Source: Aquimarina litoralis
GTDB lineage: Bacteria > Bacteroidota > Bacteroidia > Flavobacteriales > Flavobacteriaceae
Direction: 5' to 3'
DNA length: 43,970 nucleotides
Assembly: GCF_019295435.1 (NCBI RefSeq)
Contig: NZ_WEKL01000022.1
Coordinates: forward strand, 10,179 to 54,148
Shown: one piece after another, positions 34,424 through 42,341 of the stretch
How positions within the stretch are numbered: the first letter of the stretch is position 1
Layout of the letters: every line of letters begins with the position of its first letter
Translations under genes and position numbers: made by a program
The notes under the pieces: model-generated
What the model was told of the DNA's origin: nothing
What the model saw: the letters and a program-made list of their open reading frames with translations, nothing else
The model's database searches: none

Positions 34424-34455
34424 AAGAACCACGCCAAATGCCGTGGTTTCTTGTT
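34424..34455 (+). terminator. Hairpin, possible terminator
   Basis: gaaccacg (34426-34433) pairs with cgtggtttc (34442-34450) with one bulged T, then ttgttt. It directly follows the second 102-bp repeat, which also contains an unpaired aaaccacg. Confidence 0.35.
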
Positions 34456-34477
34456 TGATGTGACCCAGAATGAACAT

Positions 34478-34546
34478 ATGTCGAACCCTTTTGAAAAAGA
34501 ATTGTTGAAAATCAAAGAATTAGCAGAGCACTTTAAAGTTGCTTAG
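34478..34546 (+). pseudogene. 22-codon ORF, possible relic
   Basis: Encodes MSNPFEKELLKIKEL and seven more residues before a stop. The start resembles N-termini of small HTH/excisionase-type proteins in Bacteroidota, but the match is too short to prove. Given the tRNA fragment nearby it may be a leftover of a mobile element. Confidence 0.2.
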
Positions 34547-34602
34547 TATAAATTAGCCAGAATGATGTGACTTCACTTCTACTCTATTCTTGAACCTAAG
34601 GG

Positions 34603-34644
34603 TTCATAAAATCAAGGTCGTAGGTTCAAATCCTGCTCCCACTA
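34603..34644 (+). other. tRNA 3' half (CAU anticodon), att-site-like fragment
   Basis: From 34603 the sequence follows tRNA positions 32-73 exactly: a 7-base anticodon loop ttcataa (anticodon CAT, T33 present), 3' anticodon stem aatca, variable loop aggtc, T stem gtagg, T loop ttcaaat, T stem cctgc, seven acceptor bases tcccact and discriminator a. The bases before 34603 do not pair with this half and no D arm is found, so no complete tRNA exists here. Anticodon-loop-to-3'-end fragments are the typical duplicate left by tyrosine integrases that target tRNA genes. The intact tRNA-Met or tRNA-Ile2 would lie outside the window. Confidence 0.7.
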
Positions 34645-34714
34645 ATAAACTTAAGTAAATCTTTTCTTAGTACACCTAGCTGGGGTGTTTAAACCTCTAG
34701 ATACAAAAATCAAA

Positions 34715-34736
34715 AACTCGCATGTTATCACGAGTT
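34715..34736. other. Small hairpin
   Basis: aactcg (34715-34720) and cgagtt (34731-34736) with a 10-base loop, 71 bp after the tRNA fragment. Possible old tRNA-operon terminator. Confidence 0.35.
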
Positions 34737-34750
34737 ATATCCAAAAAACG

Positions 34751-34784
34751 AATCCCTTGCAAATATCAGTGTTTACAAGGGATT
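34751..34784. repeat. Hairpin repeat, copy B
   Basis: aatcccttg (34751-34759) pairs with caagggatt (34776-34784), followed by tgcaat. It is a copy of 34134-34169, on the other side of the tRNA fragment. Confidence 0.6.
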
Positions 34785-34801
34785 TGCAATAGTTAGTAAA
34801 C

Positions 34802-34891
34802 ATGGAGAGAAATAATTCAAACTTTTTGAAAGAAGATGCTAGCTTAATTATCAGATTATCAATGGATTTAAAAAACAAGTATTTGACATAG
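34802..34891 (+). pseudogene. 29-codon ORF, possible relic of a ribbon-helix-helix protein
   Basis: The ORF contains DASLIIRLSMDLKNKYLT just before the stop. The IRLSxDLKxK wording is typical of the start of ribbon-helix-helix DNA-binding proteins found on mobile elements, but the rest is missing. Weak evidence; it could be chance. Confidence 0.2.
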
Positions 34892-35200
34892 TAATAAATT
34901 AATTTGCAAATATATTATAGTTTAAGAAAGATCATAAACTACCTTACAATTACTTAAAAAGAGAAAAACCACACTTTCGGGGTAAAAAAGACCAGCTTCA
35001 AGTGTAAATGAGTTTTACTTTTTCAAATTACAATTTTGCTTAATTTTTTAATAGAATTTTAGATAATTAATCTATCCGAAGTTCTATTTTTTTTCAACCA
35101 TTACCATTTTTTGGTTGTTCATTTCTATGTTTTAGCAGAGTTTATCAATTCACCATACAGAAATAAATAAAATCGCTTCATAAATTTAAGTTGTTTTATT

Positions 35201-35208
35201 TATTTTTG
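35201..35208 (+). promoter_or_regulatory. Candidate -7 box
   Basis: TATTTTTG fits TAnnTTTG, 24 bp before the ATG at 35233. No -33 match at the usual spacing. Confidence 0.35.
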
Positions 35209-35232
35209 AAAAATAATATGCACTAACCTTCA

Positions 35233-35817
35233 ATGAAATATTTAATTAAATTATTTCTATTTTTTTCTTCTAATCTGATTATCACATTTTGTTATGGTCA
35301 AACAGTTAATGAAAAAAGTGAAATAAAAAATTATTTATTAACTAAAGACGGGAAATTCATTGAACTCCATCCGGGTAAAACAGTGACTAGTTTTAGTAAA
35401 TATGTTCATGTAATAGGACCTAATAAAAATGGTAAACAAGGGGAGTATATGAAAATTAAAAAATCCAATGTAAAAAAGATAGTTATACGAAATGAACTTC
35501 ATCTTCCATTGGATCCGAATGCAAAACGCCCATATATTTTCCGAATAGTAGCTAAAAATGATGAGTATACTTTAGGGGTGACATATAGAATGAAAAAGTC
35601 AGGTGATAGCACCTTTTATAGGGATTATTTTGGCATCTTTGATAATAGTGGAAATGAAATTGTTTTTATTAAACTAAATCGAAATAAAAAGAAGAGTGTC
35701 GAAATTATTAAAAAATATTTTGGCGATTGCTTGAATGAATTTCTGCCCCAAACAAAAAGAGAAATGAAAAATAGTGGTGATTTATTGTTTACTGCAAATC
35801 AGATCATTTGTAATTGA
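35233..35817 (+). CDS. Hypothetical secreted protein (194 aa)
   Basis: Signal peptide (MKYLIKLFLFFSSNLIITFCYGQ) and a basic, lysine-rich mature part with beta-type stretches (GKFIELHPGKTVTSFSKYVH, DYFGIFDNSGNEIVFIKL). I do not recognise a family. It probably works in the periplasm or at the outer membrane. It stands alone: a gene-poor repeat patch lies upstream and a convergent broken gene downstream. Confidence 0.7.
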   Translation: MKYLIKLFLFFSSNLIITFCYGQTVNEKSEIKNYLLTKDGKFIELHPGKTVTSFSKYVHVIGPNKNGKQGEYMKIKKSNVKKIVIRNELHLPLDPNAKRPYIFRIVAKNDEYTLGVTYRMKKSGDSTFYRDYFGIFDNSGNEIVFIKLNRNKKKSVEIIKKYFGDCLNEFLPQTKREMKNSGDLLFTANQIICN

Positions 35818-35853
35818 ATTAAACATTTTCATTCCATTCGAATTATTTATAAT

Positions 35854-35878
35854 CCTTGTTATCCAAAGAAAAGCAAGG
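35854..35878. terminator. Possible bidirectional terminator
   Basis: ccttg (35854-35858) and caagg (35874-35878), with partly pairing AT-rich flanks (ataat / aattat), between convergent genes. The stem is short. Confidence 0.3.
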
Positions 35879-35898
35879 GAATTATTATACAATGTTGA

Positions 35899-36304
35899 CT
35901 AGTTTTTCTTCTTATATTTTAGCAAATCATCTTTTAGTTTCAACTTAGCGGTTTTCATGTCCATTCCATCAACTAATTGTTCTCCTCTAGGATTTAGAAT
36001 ATAATAATACGGTTGAATAGATGAATTAAATTGTTCTTTTTGAAATTTCTGCCATTTTTCATCTTTTTGCATTGGATCAACAAACATTCTAACATTTATA
36101 TAATTATATCTAAGAGTATGAAAAATCCTTTTATTTTGAATTAAAAAGTTTGACTTAATTTTTCCTATATTGATCCTATTAAAGTTTGAATACTATAGAA
36201 TATAGGTTTTTCTACCTTCTGTACTTTTATGACTTGTGATTTTCATTTTTTTTATTGCAATTAAAAGATAAAATAGATAATAGTGCTAAAACATACTTTT
36301 TCAT
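35899..36304 (-). pseudogene. Broken thioredoxin-like lipoprotein gene (internal deletion)
   Basis: The 5' part (ATG at 36304 to a stop at 36227) encodes a lipoprotein signal, MKKYVLALLSILSFNC. The 3' part (about 36141-35899) encodes the end of a thioredoxin-fold domain: INVRMFVDPMQKDEKW, then SIQPYYYILNPRG, where the proline after IQ is the cis-Pro position of the fold. The middle with the expected CxxC is missing and the frame is interrupted by stops. The two ends are best read as one gene that lost its core. The ATG at 36304 is two bases after the stop of the 216-aa gene upstream, so it was once the next gene of that operon. Confidence 0.6.
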
Positions 36305-36305
36305 A

Positions 36306-36956
36306 TTAATATTGTTTTTTCCATTTGTTAATTACTAATAGAGCAGAATCTAAACTTATTGCACGATATGAAGCATTCAATTTTGGAAACTTTTTTCGTG
36401 AAATTTCATTAAAAGCTGTTTGACATAGATATACACTATTTTTTTCAAGGTGTTTTGACATGTTATCTAATTTTAGTTCATTTTTCTTTTTCTTAGTTCT
36501 ATGTATTGAATCTAGGATAAAAGATTCACTAGTTTTATTACTATAATTATATATTAACCCAATTCTTGTTTCTACATTTTCATTTATTTTTCTTGAGTAT
36601 ATAATTGTTTCTGAAATTTTGTTTTCAGTAAAGGGATTGAGTAATAAGTTTTTTTCTATTGATAAGTAGTCACTCATTACCAAATTGAATTTATTACGCC
36701 TCCAAAATTTAGTGTATTTTGTCGTATCCTCTGGTTTAATGCAAGTCAATGTGTCATTAGGTTGAATATCAGTCCAAATGCTGTCCTCTTTCGTTCTTAT
36801 CCAATAAGTAACATTTCCTGTAATCCATCTGTCATTGATAGATCCAATCTCTTCAATAATTAGACTGTGGTTCTGTGTACGTTTCGTTATTTTAGATTGC
36901 TCATTTTTACAAGAAAATATGACCAATAAAAGAATAAAAAGTAAATCTTTCTTCAT
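36306..36956 (-). CDS. Hypothetical lipoprotein (216 aa)
   Basis: Signal peptide with a lipobox (LLVIFSC, lipidated Cys at about 16), then a polar, basic protein with ITGNVTYWIRTKEDSIW and a C-terminal ISLDSALLVINKWKKQY. Not recognised. A degenerate second copy of its last about 33 residues lies upstream at 37500-37604, so the gene belongs to a small local duplication. Probably exported to the periplasm or outer membrane as a lipoprotein. Confidence 0.65.
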   Translation of the reverse strand: MKKDLLFILLLVIFSCKNEQSKITKRTQNHSLIIEEIGSINDRWITGNVTYWIRTKEDSIWTDIQPNDTLTCIKPEDTTKYTKFWRRNKFNLVMSDYLSIEKNLLLNPFTENKISETIIYSRKINENVETRIGLIYNYSNKTSESFILDSIHRTKKKKNELKLDNMSKHLEKNSVYLCQTAFNEISRKKFPKLNASYRAISLDSALLVINKWKKQY

Positions 36957-37047
36957 TTTTAAACTTTAATTCTCATGACAGACCTCCTCTCAGATATAGG
37001 CAATGGTTAAAAGCAGAAAATCCGAGCTATGGTATTTATAATTTTAA

Positions 37048-37494
37048 TTATAGAACTATGTTTTTATCAAAACACGTGTTAAGTAATTTAAGTTCTTTAT
37101 CTAGGTATTCTTGTTTTCTTTTTCTTGAAATTCTACTTAAGTTTCTTGTAGGACTACATTGACTATAATTTAAGACTCTATTATCGTTTCTTAATCTATA
37201 ATTTCCATAAAATATCCATTTTCCTTTTACATTTGGTAAACCAGAACAAGATGTAAGATAATAACCCTCCAAAGTTGCTCCTATATTTACACTCCCCTTA
37301 AACACATCAATAACTTCAAATTCATAGCAATCATTTGAAGACGCCATCAGTTTACCTATGAAAATAATATCACTGCTTTCAATAATTTGAGAAGTTTGTT
37401 GCTCATTCCATTCATTCCAAAATTTTGTACACATACAAGCAAAAGAATCAGGGATAAATATTATTAAAAATATTATTAGAAAGTTTTTATTCAT
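37048..37494 (-). CDS. Secreted NTR/TIMP-like protein (148 aa)
   Basis: Signal peptide ending in FA, immediately followed by CMC, then SSDIIFIGKLMAS, YEFEVIDVFKGS, TSCSGLPNVKGKWIFYG and NYSQCSPTRNLS. A mature N-terminus beginning with Cys, an FxGK strand, a VFKG turn and late Cys residues are typical of the NTR (netrin/TIMP-like) fold seen in many secreted Bacteroidota proteins. The N-terminal part of the 1736-aa protease at 15731 has similar wording (EASVIVEGKVISS, YKNFKG). Ligand unknown. Same strand as the 216-aa gene, 91 bp apart. Confidence 0.6.
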   Translation of the reverse strand: MNKNFLIIFLIIFIPDSFACMCTKFWNEWNEQQTSQIIESSDIIFIGKLMASSNDCYEFEVIDVFKGSVNIGATLEGYYLTSCSGLPNVKGKWIFYGNYRLRNDNRVLNYSQCSPTRNLSRISRKRKQEYLDKELKLLNTCFDKNIVL

Positions 37495-37499
37495 AATGT

Positions 37500-37604
37500 T
37501 TATATGTTTTTCCCATTTTCAATTAGTAATAGAGCCGAATCTAAACTTATTTTACAATATAAATCATATTCTTTTGTAACTTCCTTATATCTAACATTAT
37601 AAGA
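37500..37604 (-). pseudogene. Duplicated C-terminal fragment of the 216-aa lipoprotein
   Basis: Reads YKEVTKEYDLYCKISLDSAL then LLIENGKNI and a stop, matching ISLDSALLVINKWKK at the end of the gene at 36306. No start or N-terminal part is present. It sits just upstream of the 148-aa gene. Confidence 0.6.
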
Positions 37605-37688
37605 CGATTATCAATTACTCATTTTCTTAAATATTTTACCTACTAAAAGCACAAAAATTGTTTGAATTATTAATGTGTTGTAGTTTAT

Positions 37689-38753
37689 TTACTTTTTGTA
37701 AATAATACGCTTAATTTTCCAAACTAAATCCCACATTCCCTGATCACCAATGTTATTTGATAATATTATTATAGTAATATCATTATTAAAAATTTTTAAA
37801 ACCATAGCTTCTGCTCCCCAAATATTTCCTTGTCTAGAAGCTGCTTTATGCTTTTCTTTATCGGATATGTTATATTCATAAACCCATAATCCACTGGCAT
37901 AATTATCACGATCTTTAACATTGTTTTGTGGTGTTAAAAGTGTTCTTAAAGTATTTTTACTTATTAACTTCCCTTTATGAAGTGAATTCGAAAAAGTAAG
38001 CAAATCCTTTACATCTGAATACATTGCTCCTGCAGCATAATAATTCTCAACAAAATACGGAATATCTCGTTCTAGTTTTTTGGTTTCTTCGTTATACCAA
38101 TAACATTGAGCTAAATTATCTACGATTGAATAATTAAACATACCAGTGTTTGTAAGATGTAAAGGTTTGATAATTTTTTGGCTAAGGATTTCATAAAAAG
38201 TTTTTTTGTAAATGCTTTCAAGAATCTTTCCAAGTATAACAAAATCAGCATTATTATAATTAAATTTTTCACCTGGAACATGTTGTAATGGTCCAGAACA
38301 ATAATTATCCACGATTTGGTCAGTCGTTAGTCTTTTTTCATATACCTCATCACCCTTATTTTCATAATCCTGCAAACCAGAAGTTGATGTGAGCAATTGG
38401 TATATTGTTACTTTATCTTTAGCTTCTCCATTATATTCTGGGAGATGCTTTCCAATTTTATCTTCTAATTTTACTTTTCCCTCTTCGACAAGTTGGTATA
38501 TTAAAACCGAGGTAAATAGTTTTGTCACGGAAGCTATCCTAAATCTGGTATTCAGTTTATTAGGCACTTTAAATTCTTCATTTGCATATCCATATGACTT
38601 AGAAAATATAATACTGTCTTTTTGTTGTATCAGTATATTACCATTAAATGAGTGATTTAAGATATAATCTTGAAGTGGCTTTTCGAAATCATTAGATTGG
38701 CAAAATATCGATGATGATACAATTAGAGCAATTAATAGACTGATATTTTTCAT
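37689..38753 (-). CDS. Serine hydrolase, beta-lactamase/PBP4 (class C) family
   Basis: 354 residues with a signal peptide (LLIALIVSSSIFCQ). The nucleophile motif SxxK is SVTK at 75-78 (RIASVTKLFTSVLIYQLVEE) and the YxN motif is YNN at 166-168. The third motif, expected as HxG or KTG near the end, is not clear (RQGNIWG occupies the place), so activity against beta-lactams is doubtful. Family members are periplasmic esterases, peptidases or DD-peptidase-like enzymes. Length is normal for a single domain. It is monocistronic, with 347 bp of empty sequence upstream. Confidence 0.8.
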   Translation of the reverse strand: MKNISLLIALIVSSSIFCQSNDFEKPLQDYILNHSFNGNILIQQKDSIIFSKSYGYANEEFKVPNKLNTRFRIASVTKLFTSVLIYQLVEEGKVKLEDKIGKHLPEYNGEAKDKVTIYQLLTSTSGLQDYENKGDEVYEKRLTTDQIVDNYCSGPLQHVPGEKFNYNNADFVILGKILESIYKKTFYEILSQKIIKPLHLTNTGMFNYSIVDNLAQCYWYNEETKKLERDIPYFVENYYAAGAMYSDVKDLLTFSNSLHKGKLISKNTLRTLLTPQNNVKDRDNYASGLWVYEYNISDKEKHKAASRQGNIWGAEAMVLKIFNNDITIIILSNNIGDQGMWDLVWKIKRIIYKK

Positions 38754-39100
38754 GATTTAGTTTATAAGGATTAGTATTTTATAAGGATGATGAAAAAAAT
38801 AGATTGTTACAGTCTAATAAAGTTTTTTTTGAATTTTAAAAGCTAATTACAAGGAATCTGGATACATTTGATTCCCAATTAAGTACTAAGAACATTTTTA
38901 AGTATGCAACAGATTAGAAATTCAAAAAACTTTCAAAGTACACAATACCTATATAATTTTTATGCCCCCTCAAACTATAAGTTTCCCCCCTAAAGTGCTC
39001 TTTACAAAAAGAAATAGTAAAATAATATTTTCCATCCAATTCTGGACGTTACCATAACAATTAAAACACTTGAACTAAAAAATATTATTAAGGACTTGTT
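38754..39100. other. Intergenic region, no gene seen
   Basis: 347 bp of AT-rich DNA upstream of the serine hydrolase. A short C-rich stretch (38985-38998, cccccctaaagtg) resembles cccctaagtg near 15593, but this is too short to interpret. Confidence 0.5.
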
Positions 39101-40228
39101 TCAATTTTCGTCTAGTCTTTTTAGTCTGTTAATGGCTTCTTCATTATCAGGCCATAATTTGATTGCAGTTTTAAAAGCGTCAATTGCTTTGTTTTTTTTA
39201 TCAACTTTTAGATAGGCATTCCCCAATTTGGTATAAGTCCCAGTAAGTGAAAGTTCTTTAATACTTAATTCATAAAGTCCAATACCTGTATCATAATCCT
39301 CATTTTCAATAAATTCATCCGCCAATGCATTAATCTTTTCCGGTGAAAAATTATATATAAAATAGTTATCCTTATTTTTTTTCAAAATATTGAACTTTTG
39401 GATACCCGCATCTAACCCTTCTTGAAGAATTACTTTTTTTATAACATTTCCAACAGAAATGAGAGGAACGTTTAATGGTTGTTCTTTGGTAAGAATTTTT
39501 TTAAGATACTTCGTAGAAGTACCATATATAGCATTTGCTCCAGTAGATTTAGCTGTTGCAGAACCTCCTACAATTCCTATTAATAACCCATTTTGATCCA
39601 CAATTGGAGAACCGCTAGCACCAGCTATATTAGCTTCCGCTTTTGATGAAAACACAATTCTACTACCTTCGATTTCTAATATTTCACCTTCTTTTATTAC
39701 ACATTTTTTATCTTTATATGGGCATCCAAAATAATAAACACTTTCGCCAATGTTAACCTCATTATATCTGGGTTTTAAAGGTTTTATCTTAGGAGAAATA
39801 TATCCTGTTTCAAAAACAATCCAATCACGTTCAGTAATTGTTGATTTAGGTCCATTAAGTATTTCAGAAGAGTCTGTATTTATGAGTTTCGTAATAACAA
39901 CAGAGTCTTTAGGGTTGCCTTTGGGATGCATTATCCATTTTTTCAAGTTTCCTTGTAAATCTACAGAATTCATCGATTTAGTCTTAGCAATCCAAAGTAT
40001 ATGCTTAGCAGTTACAGCCAAGGTATCAGATCCTGTGTCGACTAGAAATCCTGTTCCAGCATATTCAAAAGAAGAATGGATATAGCTTTCCCCATTTTTA
40101 TATTCTACATTATTTATCATTGCAATTGCTGGCCATTGTTCTTTTGGTTGATCAATCCAAGATTCTTGAGGATTTACTGCGCAACTTGTAAAAATAATGG
40201 TTAACAGGAAAATTTTAAGTTTATTCAT
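39101..40228 (-). CDS. Trypsin-like serine protease lipoprotein with TPR tail
   Basis: 375 residues. Lipoprotein signal (FLLTIIFTSC). The chymotrypsin-type catalytic triad is visible: H76 in VTAKHIL, D135 in RDWIVFE and S205 in GASGSPIVDQNG. The C-terminal about 90 residues form TPR helices (ALADEFIENEDYDTGIGLYE, then AYLKVDKKNKAIDAFKTAIK). No PDZ domain is present, unlike DegP/HtrA. It probably acts in the periplasm or on the inner face of the outer membrane on a partner recruited by the TPRs. 140 bp separates it from the next serine hydrolase gene upstream. Confidence 0.8.
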   Translation of the reverse strand: MNKLKIFLLTIIFTSCAVNPQESWIDQPKEQWPAIAMINNVEYKNGESYIHSSFEYAGTGFLVDTGSDTLAVTAKHILWIAKTKSMNSVDLQGNLKKWIMHPKGNPKDSVVITKLINTDSSEILNGPKSTITERDWIVFETGYISPKIKPLKPRYNEVNIGESVYYFGCPYKDKKCVIKEGEILEIEGSRIVFSSKAEANIAGASGSPIVDQNGLLIGIVGGSATAKSTGANAIYGTSTKYLKKILTKEQPLNVPLISVGNVIKKVILQEGLDAGIQKFNILKKNKDNYFIYNFSPEKINALADEFIENEDYDTGIGLYELSIKELSLTGTYTKLGNAYLKVDKKNKAIDAFKTAIKLWPDNEEAINRLKRLDEN

Positions 40229-40338
40229 GTTTTAAGAAATTGAATATTTTATCATTTTATTAGTTACTATTAAAAGAATATCAAATATTAAAGAAATACA
40301 CTTAGTTATTAATTTTGAGGTTTAGTTTTATGAATTCT

Positions 40339-40367
40339 ATTTGTCTTGTATTTTTGTATAGACAAAT
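40339..40367 (-). terminator. Hairpin after the 572-aa hydrolase gene
   Basis: atttgtct (40339-40346) and agacaaat (40360-40367) with a 13-base loop, one base after the stop codon on the minus strand. No T run follows, so it may be an mRNA-stabilising stem rather than a true terminator. Confidence 0.4.
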
Positions 40368-40368
40368 T

Positions 40369-42087
40369 TTATTGGTAGGTAAAAGGTTGATATACCTTGT
40401 TAAATACTAAATTTTCAACTCTATCTGTAGTAGCAATAAAGCCCTTAATCTTATTATCCTTTTCCTCAAATAAAAGTGTTCCAAAAAACCAAGTATCACC
40501 TGAAAATTTATGATGATCTAAGGGAGACAATGTTGTTTTTTCTTGCCGTTGATGTTTAGCAATCAAATTTCCATTTTCAAGAATTAATTCATAAGTAGTA
40601 CGCAGTTCAGGACTATAATAAAAACCTGTATATTCTTGAAGTTTTGAATTGTCCACATGATATTTTATTCTTTTGCCTCTGGAATTTTGACCATTATGAT
40701 TAAAAATCAACGTATCAAAATCACCATTTTTATTTTTCACAAAGGTAATTGTGGCACTTATTCTTCTAATTTGAAACTGTTTTTCATTAATGGTTTCTAA
40801 AGGAAGTGTACCCTGTCCAGTTGCTGTTATGTACAGTTGTTCTTCCTTTTCATTGAATTCCATTATGAAACCTGGTTGCAGCTCAAATTTACCCACATAT
40901 CTTTTTAATGTTTCTTTAGCAACAGCTCTTGATGGTTTCTGTATAGTATCAATAGACTTTCTACCTCCAAATGTTTGCTTATTATCTAGGTAAATATCCG
41001 CAATGGTATAAGCCTTTTCATCTGCATTCAATGATCCATCATTTGTGAGAACAATAATGGATAATTTTTCGTCAGGAAATCTTAAAATTTGGCTTCTATA
41101 GCCAGCATCGGCTCCACCATGACTAATGACTTTTCTGCCTTTATATCTCGATACTCTCTGCCCAAAAGCGTAGCTCAAAGTATCACCATTTTTCAAAATC
41201 ACGGTATTAGCTAATTTATCAAAGAGCTTTTTACTCCCAATTTTTAGTCTTTCGAAATTAATGACCCACTTGCTCAAGTCTTCAATACTTGTGCGTATGC
41301 CAGTATTTCCAACGATATCTTTTGAGTTTCTTATACCTTTCTTATAGCTCTTGCCATCAAAGAAATATGGACTTGCGAGGTTAGGAATGATTTTCTCATT
41401 ATTCTCAAACAAAACAGTGTTTTTCATTTCTAATGGAAGAAAAATGATTTCATTTAGATATTGATGAAAAGGTTTCCCAGATGCACGTTCGATTAATTCT
41501 GCCAATAGCATATAACCAGAATTATTATAAGAGAAATCTGTCTCAGGAGTGAAGTTCAACTCTTTTTGCTGACTAAGTAGTGTTAAAACGTTTTTTCTAG
41601 AAATCACATCTTCAATGTTCCAACCAGCCATACCTAATAAATAAGTGATACCTCTTATACCATGGGTATGCTGTGCTAATGTCTTCACTTTAATAGTTTT
41701 TCCAAAATCTGGTAATTCTGGAATATACTTTCTAATATCATCATCTAAAGCAACTTTTCCTTCCTCCACCAAATTTAAGAGGGCATATGCCGTGAATTGT
41801 TTTGAATTCGAAGCAATATTGAAAAGGGTTGATGGGGTATTTCTTATACCAAATTCAAGGTTTGCAAAACCGTATACTCCCTTAAATACAATGGTATTGT
41901 TCTTTATAATAGCTACAGTAGCTCCTGGAGTATCATCTATATCCCAAGATTTAAAAAGATGATTTATTTCCTGCTCCATTAACTTATCAATCTTATCAAT
42001 ACCCTTATTATGTTGAGCATTAATCATTACGTTTTGTAATACAAAAAGTGTTACAAAAAGGAGTTGTCTAAATTGTTTGTTTATCAT
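40369..42087 (-). CDS. Serine hydrolase, beta-lactamase/PBP4 family with C-terminal extension
   Basis: 572 residues from the ATG at 42087, where MINKQFRQLLFVTLFVLQNV forms a normal signal peptide; a TTG eight codons earlier is unlikely. The catalytic motifs are complete: SNSK at about 93-96, YNN in FSYNNSGYMLLAELIE, and HGG in VISHGGADAG. After about residue 390 a beta-rich region of about 180 residues follows (YVGKFELQPGFIMEF, then YTGFYYSPELRTTYEL), as in the lipocalin-like tail found in many secreted members of this family. Periplasmic peptidase or esterase; substrate unknown. Distinct from the smaller hydrolase at 37689. Confidence 0.85.
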   Translation of the reverse strand: MINKQFRQLLFVTLFVLQNVMINAQHNKGIDKIDKLMEQEINHLFKSWDIDDTPGATVAIIKNNTIVFKGVYGFANLEFGIRNTPSTLFNIASNSKQFTAYALLNLVEEGKVALDDDIRKYIPELPDFGKTIKVKTLAQHTHGIRGITYLLGMAGWNIEDVISRKNVLTLLSQQKELNFTPETDFSYNNSGYMLLAELIERASGKPFHQYLNEIIFLPLEMKNTVLFENNEKIIPNLASPYFFDGKSYKKGIRNSKDIVGNTGIRTSIEDLSKWVINFERLKIGSKKLFDKLANTVILKNGDTLSYAFGQRVSRYKGRKVISHGGADAGYRSQILRFPDEKLSIIVLTNDGSLNADEKAYTIADIYLDNKQTFGGRKSIDTIQKPSRAVAKETLKRYVGKFELQPGFIMEFNEKEEQLYITATGQGTLPLETINEKQFQIRRISATITFVKNKNGDFDTLIFNHNGQNSRGKRIKYHVDNSKLQEYTGFYYSPELRTTYELILENGNLIAKHQRQEKTTLSPLDHHKFSGDTWFFGTLLFEEKDNKIKGFIATTDRVENLVFNKVYQPFTYQ

Positions 42088-42341
42088 TTTATTACTTTTA
42101 AATTCTTTCAATTATTTTGGTACAGGTATCTAATAACTTTAGGTCTAATTCTTAATAAATTCAATGCTCTTTTTCGCTATTTGTGAATATCAAAACACTA
42201 TTGCCGAATCTTGATATCAAAATAATTCCCCTAAGTTTTCCCTTATACTAGGATTGTATTTCTTGATTATCAATTAAGCTCTGTGGAATAATTCGAGTTT
42301 TTAGGTATATCGAATAGAATACACAAAATATATTTACCACT

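Larger units (their letters stand above)
33909..35232. other. Gene-poor repeat region with integration-scar features
   Basis: 1.3 kb without a convincing gene. In order: a strong terminator (34062), a hairpin repeat (34134-34169), two 102-bp direct repeats (34192 and 34307), a hairpin (34426), a 22-codon relic ORF (34478), a tRNA 3' half (34603-34644), a small acacc/ggtgt hairpin near 34672, an aactcg/cgagtt hairpin (34715-34736), a second copy of the first hairpin repeat (34751-34784), and a 29-codon relic ORF (34802). From 34892 to 35200 I see only AT-rich DNA. A 70-codon open frame at 34101 overlaps the repeats and is rejected. Confidence 0.65.

Noticed and set aside
34561-34644. Complete tRNA gene
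   Set aside because: Only the 3' half fits; no D arm and no pairing 5' anticodon stem or acceptor strand is present.
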